Positions 9,000 through 16,866 of a stretch of DNA of 39,999 bases are shown piece by piece; within the stretch, counting starts at the first letter, position 1; each line of letters opens with the position of its first letter. Both the position numbers and the translations under genes were made by a program. The notes beneath the pieces were generated by a model, which was not told the origin of the DNA, ran no database searches, and saw only the letters and a program-made list of their open reading frames with translations. Origin of the DNA: Chromatiales bacterium (GTDB taxonomy: Bacteria; Pseudomonadota; Gammaproteobacteria; JAHELT01); NCBI GenBank assembly GCA_024644045.1, contig JAHELT010000025.1, positions 1-39,999 on the forward strand, written 5' to 3'.

Positions 9000-10157
9000 A
9001 TGCTGAGAAGTAGAATCGTCACTCAGTGCTTGTCTGTGTTCGCTTTGACTTTTGTCTGCCTCGCGCCGGTCAATGCGGGCGGCAACGATAACGATAAGGG
9101 CAGACACGAGGAGCATGAACGTAACGACGAAGGCGCGCGTGCTCCGCACATCAAACATGTCGAAGTCGATTTCGAGAACAATCAGCTGTTCATTCACGGA
9201 CGGCGTTTCAAACCGGGTCGCGTGCGGGTCAAGCTGGCCGGCGACGAGCTCGCAATAGAAAGTGCCTCGCGCAGTCTTATCGTCGCGTGGTTGCCGCCGG
9301 CAACGGCGCCCGGTGACTATCGGTTGGTGGTCATTTCGGGGCATCGCGGTGAACGTGAGAGAAGCACGTTCGATTTGACAGTGGGCGGCGTCGGCGAGCA
9401 GGGCGAGCCCGGCCCGCCGGGACCGCCCGGGCCCGAAGGACCGATCGGCACGACAGGTCCGCAGGGGCCGGACGGTGCGCCGGGTCCGCAGGGGCCGATT
9501 GGCATGACGGGACCGCCGGGACCGCGCGGCGCCACAGGGCCCGAAGGTCCGAGCGGACCCCAGGGCGCGCAAGGACCTCCGGGTCCAGCGGGACCGACAG
9601 GCGCACAAGGTCCGCAGGGACCGCAAGGGCCGGCCGGACCGGGCCTGGCGGTCACGTTCGGCGGCCTGGTGTTCTCTCCCTTCGCCGGCGGCGCCGGTGG
9701 CGTTGCGTTTGTGCGGGATTGTCCAACGAATACCGTGCTCACCGGACTGAACATCAGAGCCGGCGCCAACATCGATAATGTTCAAGGTCGCTGCCAGTCC
9801 GTGGCAAGCCTGCAACTGCGTGTAAGCGGCCTGGCGCCCGTGTACGGTCCGTTGACTCTGACGGGCGGCGCCGGCGGCGGCGGCGGTACCTTGTTTGCAC
9901 GACCCTGCCCGGGGGCGCTTGCAATTACCGGGCTTACGGGACGGGTCGGAAGTGGCGGCGCCGGCGTCGTGGATCAGCTGTCTGCGCGCTGCACCGGTCT
10001 TTTCGGAACGGCAGGCGCGGCGTCCACGTCACCGGTGGGCTCTGTGTTCGGTGGCTCGGTGGCTTTCGCGATCAACTGCCCCTCCGGGACGGTGGCGGTA
10101 GGCTACCAGGGCAGGGGCGGCAACCTGGTTGATCGGATTCAGCTGCGCTGCCGCTGA
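9000..10157 (+). CDS. Secreted collagen-like protein with IPT/TIG-like domain and Cys-paired C-terminal repeats
   Basis: The 385-residue product starts at ATG 9000, preceded by GGCGGAG at good spacing; the frame further upstream is not needed. A signal peptide ends near VNAGG (about residue 27), followed by a charged Asp/Lys/Glu/His linker. Residues about 50-125 resemble an IPT/TIG fold ([27 protein letters not shown]). Residues 132-215 are 28 uninterrupted G-X-Y triplets rich in GPQ, GPP and GPE, a collagen triple helix. The C-terminal 170 residues hold three repeats of the pattern CP-x-T/A-x-x-x-G...R-x-G...D-x-x-x-x-R-C, starting at C241, C303 and C360. They probably form disulfide-bonded beta modules and may serve as trimerisation or binding heads. 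A surface filament or adhesin is likely. The target is unknown. Confidence 0.85.
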   Translation: MLRSRIVTQCLSVFALTFVCLAPVNAGGNDNDKGRHEEHERNDEGARAPHIKHVEVDFENNQLFIHGRRFKPGRVRVKLAGDELAIESASRSLIVAWLPPATAPGDYRLVVISGHRGERERSTFDLTVGGVGEQGEPGPPGPPGPEGPIGTTGPQGPDGAPGPQGPIGMTGPPGPRGATGPEGPSGPQGAQGPPGPAGPTGAQGPQGPQGPAGPGLAVTFGGLVFSPFAGGAGGVAFVRDCPTNTVLTGLNIRAGANIDNVQGRCQSVASLQLRVSGLAPVYGPLTLTGGAGGGGGTLFARPCPGALAITGLTGRVGSGGAGVVDQLSARCTGLFGTAGAASTSPVGSVFGGSVAFAINCPSGTVAVGYQGRGGNLVDRIQLRCR

Positions 10158-10205
10158 GGAAGTGTTGCCCGCCACCGCTTAGGTTCTCGACTGAAAAGAG
10201 ACCGC

Positions 10206-10229
10206 GCCGGGCACAGGGAGGTGTCCGGC
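10206..10229. terminator. Hairpin between convergent genes, possible bidirectional terminator
   Basis: GCCGGGCAC (10206-10214) pairs with GTGTCCGGC (10221-10229) over nine positions, including one G-U pair, around a six-base loop. It lies between the ends of two convergent genes. There is no long T run, so termination is an inference. Confidence 0.45.
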
Positions 10230-10232
10230 TGG

Positions 10233-11120
10233 CTATGATCGATTTGGGCCGTCACCGGTACGTGTCGTTAGACAGTCCGTGGTGACGCGTGCATAGTCCG
10301 CCTCACGCGTCAGCGACTCGAGCAGCTCGTTGGGCAGGGTGCTCTGGATATCGGCCGGGGCTTTGCCTTCGCGCAATGCCCGCAACGTATCGTAAACGCC
10401 CCGGACCGCAGCCATGAACGGCTTGTGACCCTGGAGCGCGATGCGCACGCGCTGCCCGGCGAGATAGTCACGGTCCTGCAGCTCGGCGGCGTGGCCGCCG
10501 ACGATCAGCGGCACGTCGACACTGGCGGACAGTGCGGCGAGGTCATCGCGCGTTTTTACCCCGACCAGAAAAATCGCATCTACGCCGGCCGTGGCGTAGG
10601 CCGTGATGCGCTTGATCGCATCGTCGACATCGGTGACGCCCAGGTGTGTGCGCCCTGCGATGACCAGTGACGGGTCGTGCCGTGCGGCGAGCGCCGCCCG
10701 CATTTTGCCAACGCCCTCGTCGAGGCTGATGAGCTGCGGTCTGGTCTGGCCGAAGGGCTGGGGCAGCAGCGTATCCTCGATCGACAACGCCGCCACGCCG
10801 GCATTCTCGAGCTCCTCCACAGTACGCATCACGTTGTGTGCGTTGCCGAACCCGTGATCGGCATCGACCAGCAGCGGAAGTTCGCCGGCGCGTGAGATGC
10901 GCAACGCCTGCTCCGCCAGCTCGGTCAGCGTCAGCACGATCAGGTCCGGCGCGCCCAGCACGGCGAGCGAGGCGACCGAGCCCGCGAGCATGCTGCTTTC
11001 GAACCCGAGTTCCTCGGCGATGCGTGCCGACAGCGGATCGAACACGGAGGCGGGATGGAAGCAGGCGTCTTCGTTCAACAGTGCGCGAAAGCGCGCGCGG
11101 CGCGCGGACCAGCGGGACAT
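10233..11120 (-). CDS. Oxaloacetate decarboxylase, PEP mutase/isocitrate lyase superfamily
   Basis: The 295-residue product matches the PA4872-type oxaloacetate decarboxylases, which split oxaloacetate to pyruvate and CO2 in the cytoplasm. The diagnostic blocks are present: FDPLSARIAEELGF, AGSVASLAVLGAPDL, the metal-binding VDADHGFGNA (85-94) and ALSIEDT (111-117). The KKCGH active-site loop of true isocitrate and methylisocitrate lyases is absent, which argues for the decarboxylase rather than a lyase. The length is typical. ATG 11120 gives the usual N-terminus (RARFRALL). It is transcribed from a short region shared with the end of the next minus-strand gene; no operon partner is evident. 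A related C-C lyase or hydrolase activity in the same superfamily cannot be excluded. Confidence 0.87.
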   Translation of the reverse strand: MSRWSARRARFRALLNEDACFHPASVFDPLSARIAEELGFESSMLAGSVASLAVLGAPDLIVLTLTELAEQALRISRAGELPLLVDADHGFGNAHNVMRTVEELENAGVAALSIEDTLLPQPFGQTRPQLISLDEGVGKMRAALAARHDPSLVIAGRTHLGVTDVDDAIKRITAYATAGVDAIFLVGVKTRDDLAALSASVDVPLIVGGHAAELQDRDYLAGQRVRIALQGHKPFMAAVRGVYDTLRALREGKAPADIQSTLPNELLESLTREADYARVTTDCLTTRTGDGPNRS

Positions 11121-11188
11121 AGGTTGTTCCAGAGGAGTTCGAGAAGCGCGTAGTCTACTGCGTTTCGATGACCCGTGGCGTCAAACGC

Positions 11189-12136
11189 TCACTCGAACAC
11201 GGATGCCTCTACCTCCAGGTAGGCGCGGCTGATATTCATGCCGATGAGATCATCGAAGTTCGCCCACTCGTGGTAGGCGCTCAACGCCTCGACGACATTC
11301 GGCTTCATCTCGAAATCCTCCAGATCCTGCTCGTAGAGTTGCGTCACCAGGCTCAGCACGGTGTGCAGGAACATCCGGTAGCTGGCGACCATGTCGTTCC
11401 CGCCGGATTGCCCGTGTCCGGGAATGTAGTGATCCAGCTGCCTGCCCAGCAGCAGGTCGATCGCCTCGAGGTTGCCCTTGAAGCTCGAGTCGTCGCGCAT
11501 GGTGCCGATCATGCCGTTGCGCACGATGTCGCCCGTGAACAACACGCTCTCGCCGATTACTTCGACCATGATGTCGTTGTCGGTGTGCGCCGGGCCGGTG
11601 TGGTAGATGCGAAATCGGGTGTCGCCGAGCTCGATCGTATTTCCGTCGTTCACCGGACTGTCGGGTGGCACGTGGCGCCGGCCGCCATCGGTGCCCTCGG
11701 TCATCTGTGCCATGATCTCGAACCACCGGGCACCGTCGGCACCCTCGGCTTTCTTCTTCATGACAGGATGTGCGTAGATCACTGCCGCTGGAAAATGTCT
11801 TTTGATACCTTCATTGCCGAGCCAGTGATCGCCATGGGCGTGCGAGTTGAACACCGCAACGATCGGTTTGTCGCTGATGCTCCGCACCCTGGCAACGACC
11901 ATCTCACCGGACCAGGCGCTGCCCCCCGGATCGAAGATCGCAACCCCGGCGCTGGTGAGGACGATGCCCGGGTTGTTGCGGAAGCCGCGGTTGTCCCTTG
12001 TCGGAAGGTCCAGCGGCCCGTTGATGATGTAGACCTTGTCCGTGATGCGTGTCAGCGGATAGTCGGCTGCGGTCCCGCGCGGCGCGTTCACAGCCAGAAC
12101 CGTAAAGGCTGCCAGGACGAGGCCGAAGTCTCTCAT
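11189..12136 (-). CDS. Exported metallo-beta-lactamase-fold hydrolase
   Basis: The 315-residue product has a signal peptide (residues 1-23, ending GTAA) and a full metallo-beta-lactamase fold. Zinc ligands can be seen: H99, H101, D103 and H104 in SHAHGDH, H184 in GPAHTDND, D203 in TGDIV and H241 in PGHG. The arrangement fits the periplasmic group related to SoxH-like and quinoprotein-relay hydrolases rather than clinical beta-lactamases, with the NNPGIV strand and the F-DPGGS turn. The substrate is unknown; the hydrophobic pocket residues cannot be read for specificity. It is followed on the same strand by the PEP mutase-family gene, 68 bp away. ATG 12136 starts directly at the signal peptide. 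Confidence 0.85.
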   Translation of the reverse strand: MRDFGLVLAAFTVLAVNAPRGTAADYPLTRITDKVYIINGPLDLPTRDNRGFRNNPGIVLTSAGVAIFDPGGSAWSGEMVVARVRSISDKPIVAVFNSHAHGDHWLGNEGIKRHFPAAVIYAHPVMKKKAEGADGARWFEIMAQMTEGTDGGRRHVPPDSPVNDGNTIELGDTRFRIYHTGPAHTDNDIMVEVIGESVLFTGDIVRNGMIGTMRDDSSFKGNLEAIDLLLGRQLDHYIPGHGQSGGNDMVASYRMFLHTVLSLVTQLYEQDLEDFEMKPNVVEALSAYHEWANFDDLIGMNISRAYLEVEASVFE

Positions 12137-12282
12137 AATCGACGCCTCATGTAAGCCGTGTGATCGGCGCTACCACTTGGTGTTGACTGAGCCTAGTAAA
12201 GTCTCGCCGTTTTGCCTGGATTTCGTAACGCAGCCCCCGTATCGCCGGGGCGTCGCTCGGACGTGCCGAGCATGGCGAGGGA

Positions 12283-12317
12283 CCTGCCCGGGCCGAGTAC
12301 GCCGAGGCCCGGGCAGG
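12283..12317 (-). terminator. Strong GC-rich hairpin after polB
   Basis: CCTGCCCGGGCC (12283-12294) and GGCCCGGGCAGG (12306-12317) form a perfect 12-bp stem with an 11-base loop, 11 bases past the polB stop codon. No T run follows on the minus strand, so it may work as a Rho-assisted or RNA-protecting structure. Confidence 0.7.
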
Positions 12318-12328
12318 AACCCGGGGGG

Positions 12329-14680
12329 TCAAAACAAACCTATCTGCCGGTCGTCTCCGATGACCGCATCGAAGGCCAGCCCCAGGGTGTTCAGCACGGG
12401 CTCGGCGACCGGCTTGATCTGCTTGTCGATGTAGTGCTCGATATCGATGGCGTGCTGCAGGTTGTCCAGCGGTTCCGGGCCGTCGACGGTCATCAGGTAG
12501 GCGACGATGCGGCCCGGCTTCGACGACGATTTGCGCGCCGCCGCCACGTGCGGGGGCGTGGTCGCGGTGTAGGAGTTGAGGCGCTTGCGCAGGCCCTTGC
12601 GGTACACCAGCTGATCGTCGAGCTCGCCGCTGCGCACCTGCTGAACGACACCCGTGAGGTAGTCGTCCACCGGTCTTTCCGCAAACAGCCTCGCGTACAA
12701 TTCGCGCTGCACGGTTTTCGCAAGCTGCGTCCAGTCCCGGCGTACCACTTCCATGCCGATGAACTCCACCTCCGTGGAACCGTCGACCAGCCCGGCGTAG
12801 CGTTTACGCGCGCCGCCCGCGCCGCCGCGCACCGACGGCAGAAACAGTTTCAGGTAAAGCTTTTCGAACTCCAGCTCCAGGTGGCTGGTCACCTGCCAGC
12901 GGTCGCGCACGTAGTCGGTGAGCTCCCGCGTCAACTGCGCAGCCAGCGCCGGTCCGCGGCTGCGCGCTTCATCCACCCGCTGCAGGCCGGAGCGTACGAA
13001 CAGGCTGTCGGTATCGCCGTACAGGACTTCGAAGCCCTCGCGCCGGAACCACGCCTGCGACCATTGCAGCAGACGCTTGCCCTGGCCGGTGATGGCGTTG
13101 GCGATGGCCGGGTTGTAAAAGCGGCACGCGGGCGTGCCGAGCACCCCGTAGAACGAGTTCATGAGAATCTTGATGGCCTGGGAGGCGACGAAGTCGCGCG
13201 ATTGCTTCGCCGCCTCACGCTGTTCGAACAGCCGGTCCAGCACGCCCGGGAGGATCGCCGGCTCGCGCGCGAACCACGCCTCACCCGGCATTGCGATCAG
13301 GTCGTCGCCGGCGGCGTCGCGGAAGCCGAGCGGGTCGACGTTGAAGGTGCGTATGATGCTCGGATACAGGCTCTTGAAGTCGAACACCCACACGTTGTCG
13401 TGCACGCCGGTTACGGGTTCCAGCACGTGGCCGCCGGTCTGCGCTGCCGATACGCGCGAATCGCTGAAGCGCACGCTCGGCGCAACGACGTTGCGCCCGG
13501 CGAGCGCGGCCAGGTACACGAAGTCGAACGAGGCAATGCTCGCGGCCACCCGGTCCGGCGTCATACCGGTGAGCCGCGAACGCGCGAACGCCAGCCTCAT
13601 CAGGTGCAGCCGTTCCACGATATCCAGCGCCAGGCGCGCATCGGTGCGCGCATACTGTGCAAAACGGGGCAGGTCGTTCTCGTAGTTGTGCATGATCTCA
13701 GCGCTGCGGTCGGCCACGTCGCCGTGCAGCGCCTTGCCCTCACCGAGGACCTCCCGGGCGACCGCTTCGAGCGAATACTCGTCGAACTTGACGAACGCAC
13801 CGCGCAGCAGGTCGATACCGTCGAGCACCAGACGCCCGGGGATGGTCGCGTTGCCGCTGCCGAAGTACCCCTGTGCGGGTCGGATGCGGATATCGCCTGT
13901 ATCGCGCCCCAGCTCGAGCGGCAGACGCACGCGCCGGGCGATGCGGGTGAGCACCGTGAGGTCGAAGTCGACGATGTTCCAGCCGGTCAGCACGTCCGGA
14001 TCGAGTTTGCACACGCGCTGACAGAACGCCTCGATCACCGCCCTCTCGTCAGCCAGACCCACCGCTCTCTCCGGCATGGGCCGGCCGTCGGGCTCGACGA
14101 TCAGCACCTCGTCGGTTCCGCAACCGTACAGTGAAATCGCCAGCAGGCGTTCGGCTTTGGCGTCGGTCTCGATGTCGAACGACAGCACTGTCGGGGTGAT
14201 TTCAACGTGCGCGGGGCTCACGCGCGGATCCTCGAAGACCCAGGTCACGCCGTCGCCACGCGCGGCCGGTCCCTCGATCTCGAGGCCGCCGTGGATGCCG
14301 CGGTCGATGAGAAAGCGCATCGCGAAACGGACGTCCGCTTCGAGCGTGCCGATACCCGCGTCGTGCAGTTGATCGCGCAACCGTGCAGCATCCCCAGGCC
14401 GCGCGACGTCGACACGATTCACCGGCGCACCCGAGAACGTGCGCTTGGCCACCGGCTCCGAGAATGCCCCGAGCGTCAGCGCGCGCGCAGCGTCCTCGGA
14501 GACGATGTAGAAATGCGGACGCTGGCGGCGATCGCGCAGCAGAAAGGTCTTGCCGTCTTCGAGGCGTCCATACAGGTGCACCACCGGCGATCCGGACTCG
14601 ATCCGGTAGGTCGCCTGCAGCACGCAACCGCGTACCCTCAGCGCGGTTTCCGTGCCCGCTTTCGCCGGCTCAGTCGTCAT
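12329..14680 (-). CDS. polB: DNA polymerase II (family B)
   Basis: The 783-residue product has the length of E. coli Pol II. It copies damaged or stalled templates and restarts replication. An N-terminal domain is followed by the 3'-5' exonuclease (FDIETDA near residue 170) and the polymerase palm with SLYPSII (about 440), the NSFYGVLG helix and YGDTDSLF (about 555), so all catalytic acidic residues appear present. The C-terminus ends QIGLF, a textbook beta-clamp binding pentapeptide. ATG 14680 is chosen because it gives the Pol II-like N-terminus and lies inside the 3' end of dinB, with which it overlaps by 11 bases; the frame upstream of it is only the shadow of dinB. A strong hairpin follows the stop. 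No LexA-type operator was seen. Confidence 0.93.
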   Translation of the reverse strand: MTTEPAKAGTETALRVRGCVLQATYRIESGSPVVHLYGRLEDGKTFLLRDRRQRPHFYIVSEDAARALTLGAFSEPVAKRTFSGAPVNRVDVARPGDAARLRDQLHDAGIGTLEADVRFAMRFLIDRGIHGGLEIEGPAARGDGVTWVFEDPRVSPAHVEITPTVLSFDIETDAKAERLLAISLYGCGTDEVLIVEPDGRPMPERAVGLADERAVIEAFCQRVCKLDPDVLTGWNIVDFDLTVLTRIARRVRLPLELGRDTGDIRIRPAQGYFGSGNATIPGRLVLDGIDLLRGAFVKFDEYSLEAVAREVLGEGKALHGDVADRSAEIMHNYENDLPRFAQYARTDARLALDIVERLHLMRLAFARSRLTGMTPDRVAASIASFDFVYLAALAGRNVVAPSVRFSDSRVSAAQTGGHVLEPVTGVHDNVWVFDFKSLYPSIIRTFNVDPLGFRDAAGDDLIAMPGEAWFAREPAILPGVLDRLFEQREAAKQSRDFVASQAIKILMNSFYGVLGTPACRFYNPAIANAITGQGKRLLQWSQAWFRREGFEVLYGDTDSLFVRSGLQRVDEARSRGPALAAQLTRELTDYVRDRWQVTSHLELEFEKLYLKLFLPSVRGGAGGARKRYAGLVDGSTEVEFIGMEVVRRDWTQLAKTVQRELYARLFAERPVDDYLTGVVQQVRSGELDDQLVYRKGLRKRLNSYTATTPPHVAAARKSSSKPGRIVAYLMTVDGPEPLDNLQHAIDIEHYIDKQIKPVAEPVLNTLGLAFDAVIGDDRQIGLF

Positions 14681-15926
14681 CGGTATCGACGTCGAGAAAA
14701 TCCAGCGTCGGGGCCATGCCCCGTGCGGACGGATCGGCGAGGGTGCTGGCGCGCTGCACCAGGGCGGGGCCGAAACGCTCGGAGATGTCGTCGAGCGCGG
14801 ATTCCAGGCGTCGCTGCCGCTGGCGCGTATCCACATCGAACAGCGCCAGCTGCTGGAACTCGGTGGTTTGCGTCAGCTCGTAGGCGGCAAGGCCGACCAG
14901 GCGGAACGGGCCCGGGTGCTCGAACTCGTCGAGCAGCCCGGCGCCGGCGGCGTAGAGCACGCCCGCGACATCCGTAGCCTCGGGCAACCGGCGCTGCCGC
15001 GTGAGCAACTCGAAGCGCGTGGTTTTCAGCTTCACCCGGACGCCGCGGGCCCGGTAGCCCTTGCGGCGCAGGCGCCGGCCGATCGTGTCGGCGGAACGCT
15101 GCAGATGGACCTGAATGGCCGCCCGCGCCGAAACGTCCTCGGCGAGCGTGCGTTCGCAGCCGATGCTCCGGGCGCTGCGCCGCGATATCGCCCGCGGGTC
15201 GCGTGCGTGGGCGAGCTCGAAGAAGTGTTCGCCCGCGCTGCCCAGGTGTTGCTGGAGATAGTCGAGGCCGGCGGCGGCGATATCGCCGATCGTGTGCAGG
15301 CCGAGCGCCGTCAGGCGCTGCTGCGTCTTGGGCCCGGCCCCCCACAGGCGCGCCACCGGAAGCGGTGCCAGCCAGCGCCGCGCATCCTGCGGCGGTACCA
15401 CCGTCAGCCCGTCCGGTTTGTCGTGGGCGCTCGCCACTTTCGCCACGTACTTGGTTGCAGAAAGCCCGACTGAAACGCTCAGGCCCCCGGTCGCCTCGTA
15501 CACGGCGGCTTTCAACCGCCGGCCGATCTGGGCCGGTTCGCCGAAGACATGTTCGGCGCCGGTCATTTCCAGGAACGCCTCGTCCAGGCTCAGGGCTTCG
15601 ACCTGCGGCGAGAAATCCTCGAACACGCGCATCACGCACTCGGAGATCTCCTGGTAACGCTCGAATCGCGGCGGAACGATGAGCGCCTGCGCGCAGAGCT
15701 TGCGCGCGCGTGCCATGGGCATGGCGCTGCCCACCCCGAACGGACGGGCCTCATAGCTGGCCGTCAGCACCACGCCGCGATTGCTGCGCCCGCCGACCAG
15801 CACCGGGCGGCCGCGCAGCGTCGGGTCGTCGAGCTGCTCCACGGCCGCGTAGAAGGCGTCCATGTCCGCGTGCGCGACGACGCGCGGCCAGCGCTGCTGC
15901 AGTAGGTTCCGGCGCGGGGATGACAT
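14670..15926 (-). CDS. dinB: DNA polymerase IV (Y family)
   Basis: The 418-residue product is a Y-family translesion polymerase. Motifs are the metal-binding HADMDAFYAAVE (residues 19-30), the SYEARPFGV and MPMARA finger segments, LSLDEAFLEM (about residue 115) and the thumb sequence LWGAGPKTQQRL. The little-finger domain follows, and a clamp-binding QLALF sits near residue 370. The 60-residue tail is longer than in E. coli Pol IV. ATG 15926 gives MSSPRRNLLQQRW, a usual start; no strong ribosome site is seen. The stop codon lies inside the first codons of polB, so the two genes are probably co-transcribed and translationally coupled. The 132-bp promoter region is shared with the divergent dioxygenase gene and contains no recognisable SOS box. 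Confidence 0.93.
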   Translation of the reverse strand: MSSPRRNLLQQRWPRVVAHADMDAFYAAVEQLDDPTLRGRPVLVGGRSNRGVVLTASYEARPFGVGSAMPMARARKLCAQALIVPPRFERYQEISECVMRVFEDFSPQVEALSLDEAFLEMTGAEHVFGEPAQIGRRLKAAVYEATGGLSVSVGLSATKYVAKVASAHDKPDGLTVVPPQDARRWLAPLPVARLWGAGPKTQQRLTALGLHTIGDIAAAGLDYLQQHLGSAGEHFFELAHARDPRAISRRSARSIGCERTLAEDVSARAAIQVHLQRSADTIGRRLRRKGYRARGVRVKLKTTRFELLTRQRRLPEATDVAGVLYAAGAGLLDEFEHPGPFRLVGLAAYELTQTTEFQQLALFDVDTRQRQRRLESALDDISERFGPALVQRASTLADPSARGMAPTLDFLDVDTDDD

Positions 15927-16058
15927 AATCCGAGGATACCGCCGCGGGTGAAGCCTGTCTGCAACTCGGGCGACAAGTTGACGTGGTGCGGCCGGCGGGC
16001 AAATCACGCCTTGTTGGGGTATCGTTGCAGGCGTCTCAACCGGGCGCAGGAGAGCACT

Positions 16059-16619
16059 ATGGCAGAGACCTACTCGCTGCAGGACTACGTCGAGGATCTG
16101 CGCCGCATCGCCGGGGAAACCGACGACGAGGAGCAGATCATTGCGCAGCTCGGGCCCCTCGCTCAGCAAGTGGTCCGGCACACGGACTGGTTGCAGCCGA
16201 AGCACTACGAGGCGGATGCCGAGCAGGGTTTCGGGGTTCACCTGCTGCACGAGGAGCCGGACCACACGCTGGCGGTGTTCGTGGTTTCCTGGTTGCCGGG
16301 CCGCGGCACGCCGGCGCACGATCACGGCACCTGGGCGGTGGTGGCGGGCGTGGAGGGCGTCGAGCGCAACATCCGCTACGCGCGTCGCGATGACGGGCGC
16401 CGCGAGGGTTATGCGGAGCTCGACGTCAAACAGGACTTCCAGGCGCGAGAGGGCGAGCTGGTATGCATGAAGACCGGCGGTATCCACGCGGTGCACAACG
16501 AGACCGACCGCGTGACGCTTTCACTGCACACTTACGGCAAGCACATCAATCACACGAATCGCTCGCAGTTCGATCCCGAGGCGAGAACACAACAGGCCTT
16601 CGTGGTGCGCGTGGCGTGA
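16059..16619 (+). CDS. Thiol dioxygenase of the cysteine/3-mercaptopropionate dioxygenase family
   Basis: The 186-residue cupin protein adds O2 to a thiol such as cysteine or 3-mercaptopropionate, giving a sulfinic acid. The three iron ligands are visible: H87 and H89 in PAHDHGTW and H143 in GGIHAVHN. The HTYG and HINHTN segments close the cupin barrel. The start at ATG 16059 is supported by AGGAG six bases upstream; the longer frame is not needed. The substrate cannot be fixed from the sequence; bacterial members with this N-terminal helix set often act on 3-mercaptopropionate. It is transcribed away from dinB. Just after its stop lies an inverted-repeat element. Confidence 0.85.
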   Translation: MAETYSLQDYVEDLRRIAGETDDEEQIIAQLGPLAQQVVRHTDWLQPKHYEADAEQGFGVHLLHEEPDHTLAVFVVSWLPGRGTPAHDHGTWAVVAGVEGVERNIRYARRDDGRREGYAELDVKQDFQAREGELVCMKTGGIHAVHNETDRVTLSLHTYGKHINHTNRSQFDPEARTQQAFVVRVA

Positions 16620-16675
16620 CGGCGCCATACAAGCGAGGCGGCCTGGCCTCCTCAGCTGCCCGGGGCAGGACCTAA

Positions 16676-16866
16676 TGGCCTGTAACACCCGATTCGATAG
16701 TGCTGAGCACGCGCTTCGACTCCGATTGCTGTGTGGTTCCCGAGTGGTGCCGCTCGCACACATCCGGCACCTCCTCGCAATGGACCGGGCTATTACTCCT
16801 CGGTGCGCCTTGCACTCGAATCCGAATCACGCACTCAATCACTACCGAATCGGGTGTTACAGGCCA
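16676..16866. mobile_element. 191-bp MITE-like inverted-repeat element with long RNA-hairpin potential
   Basis: The ends are 27-bp inverted repeats (16676-16702 and 16840-16866) differing at one position and starting TGGCCTGTAACACCC. Inside them a second pair (16704-16729 and 16812-16837) matches at 18 of 26 positions, with five transitions that become G-U pairs in minus-strand RNA. A CTA triplet lies beside each end (16672-16674 and 16867-16869), possibly a target duplication. There is no transposase. The right-hand CTA is the TAG stop of the beta-helix gene, so the element would form the 3' end of that gene's message. Confidence 0.7.

Noticed and set aside
9317-9772. Minus-strand frame that also reads as a G-P-rich collagen-like protein
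   Set aside because: It is the mirror of the true G-X-Y repeat (GGN/CCN codons read backwards); it has no signal peptide or ribosome site, and the plus-strand gene has both plus flanking domains.
12212-14134. 640-codon plus-strand frame opposite polB
   Set aside because: It is rich in His, Arg and Gln with no known motif, as expected for the antisense of a GC-rich gene; polB on the other strand has every catalytic motif.
15927-16058. Possible LexA (SOS) operator before dinB
   Set aside because: No CTGT-N8-ACAG or close variant was found by eye; a lineage-specific LexA motif cannot be excluded.
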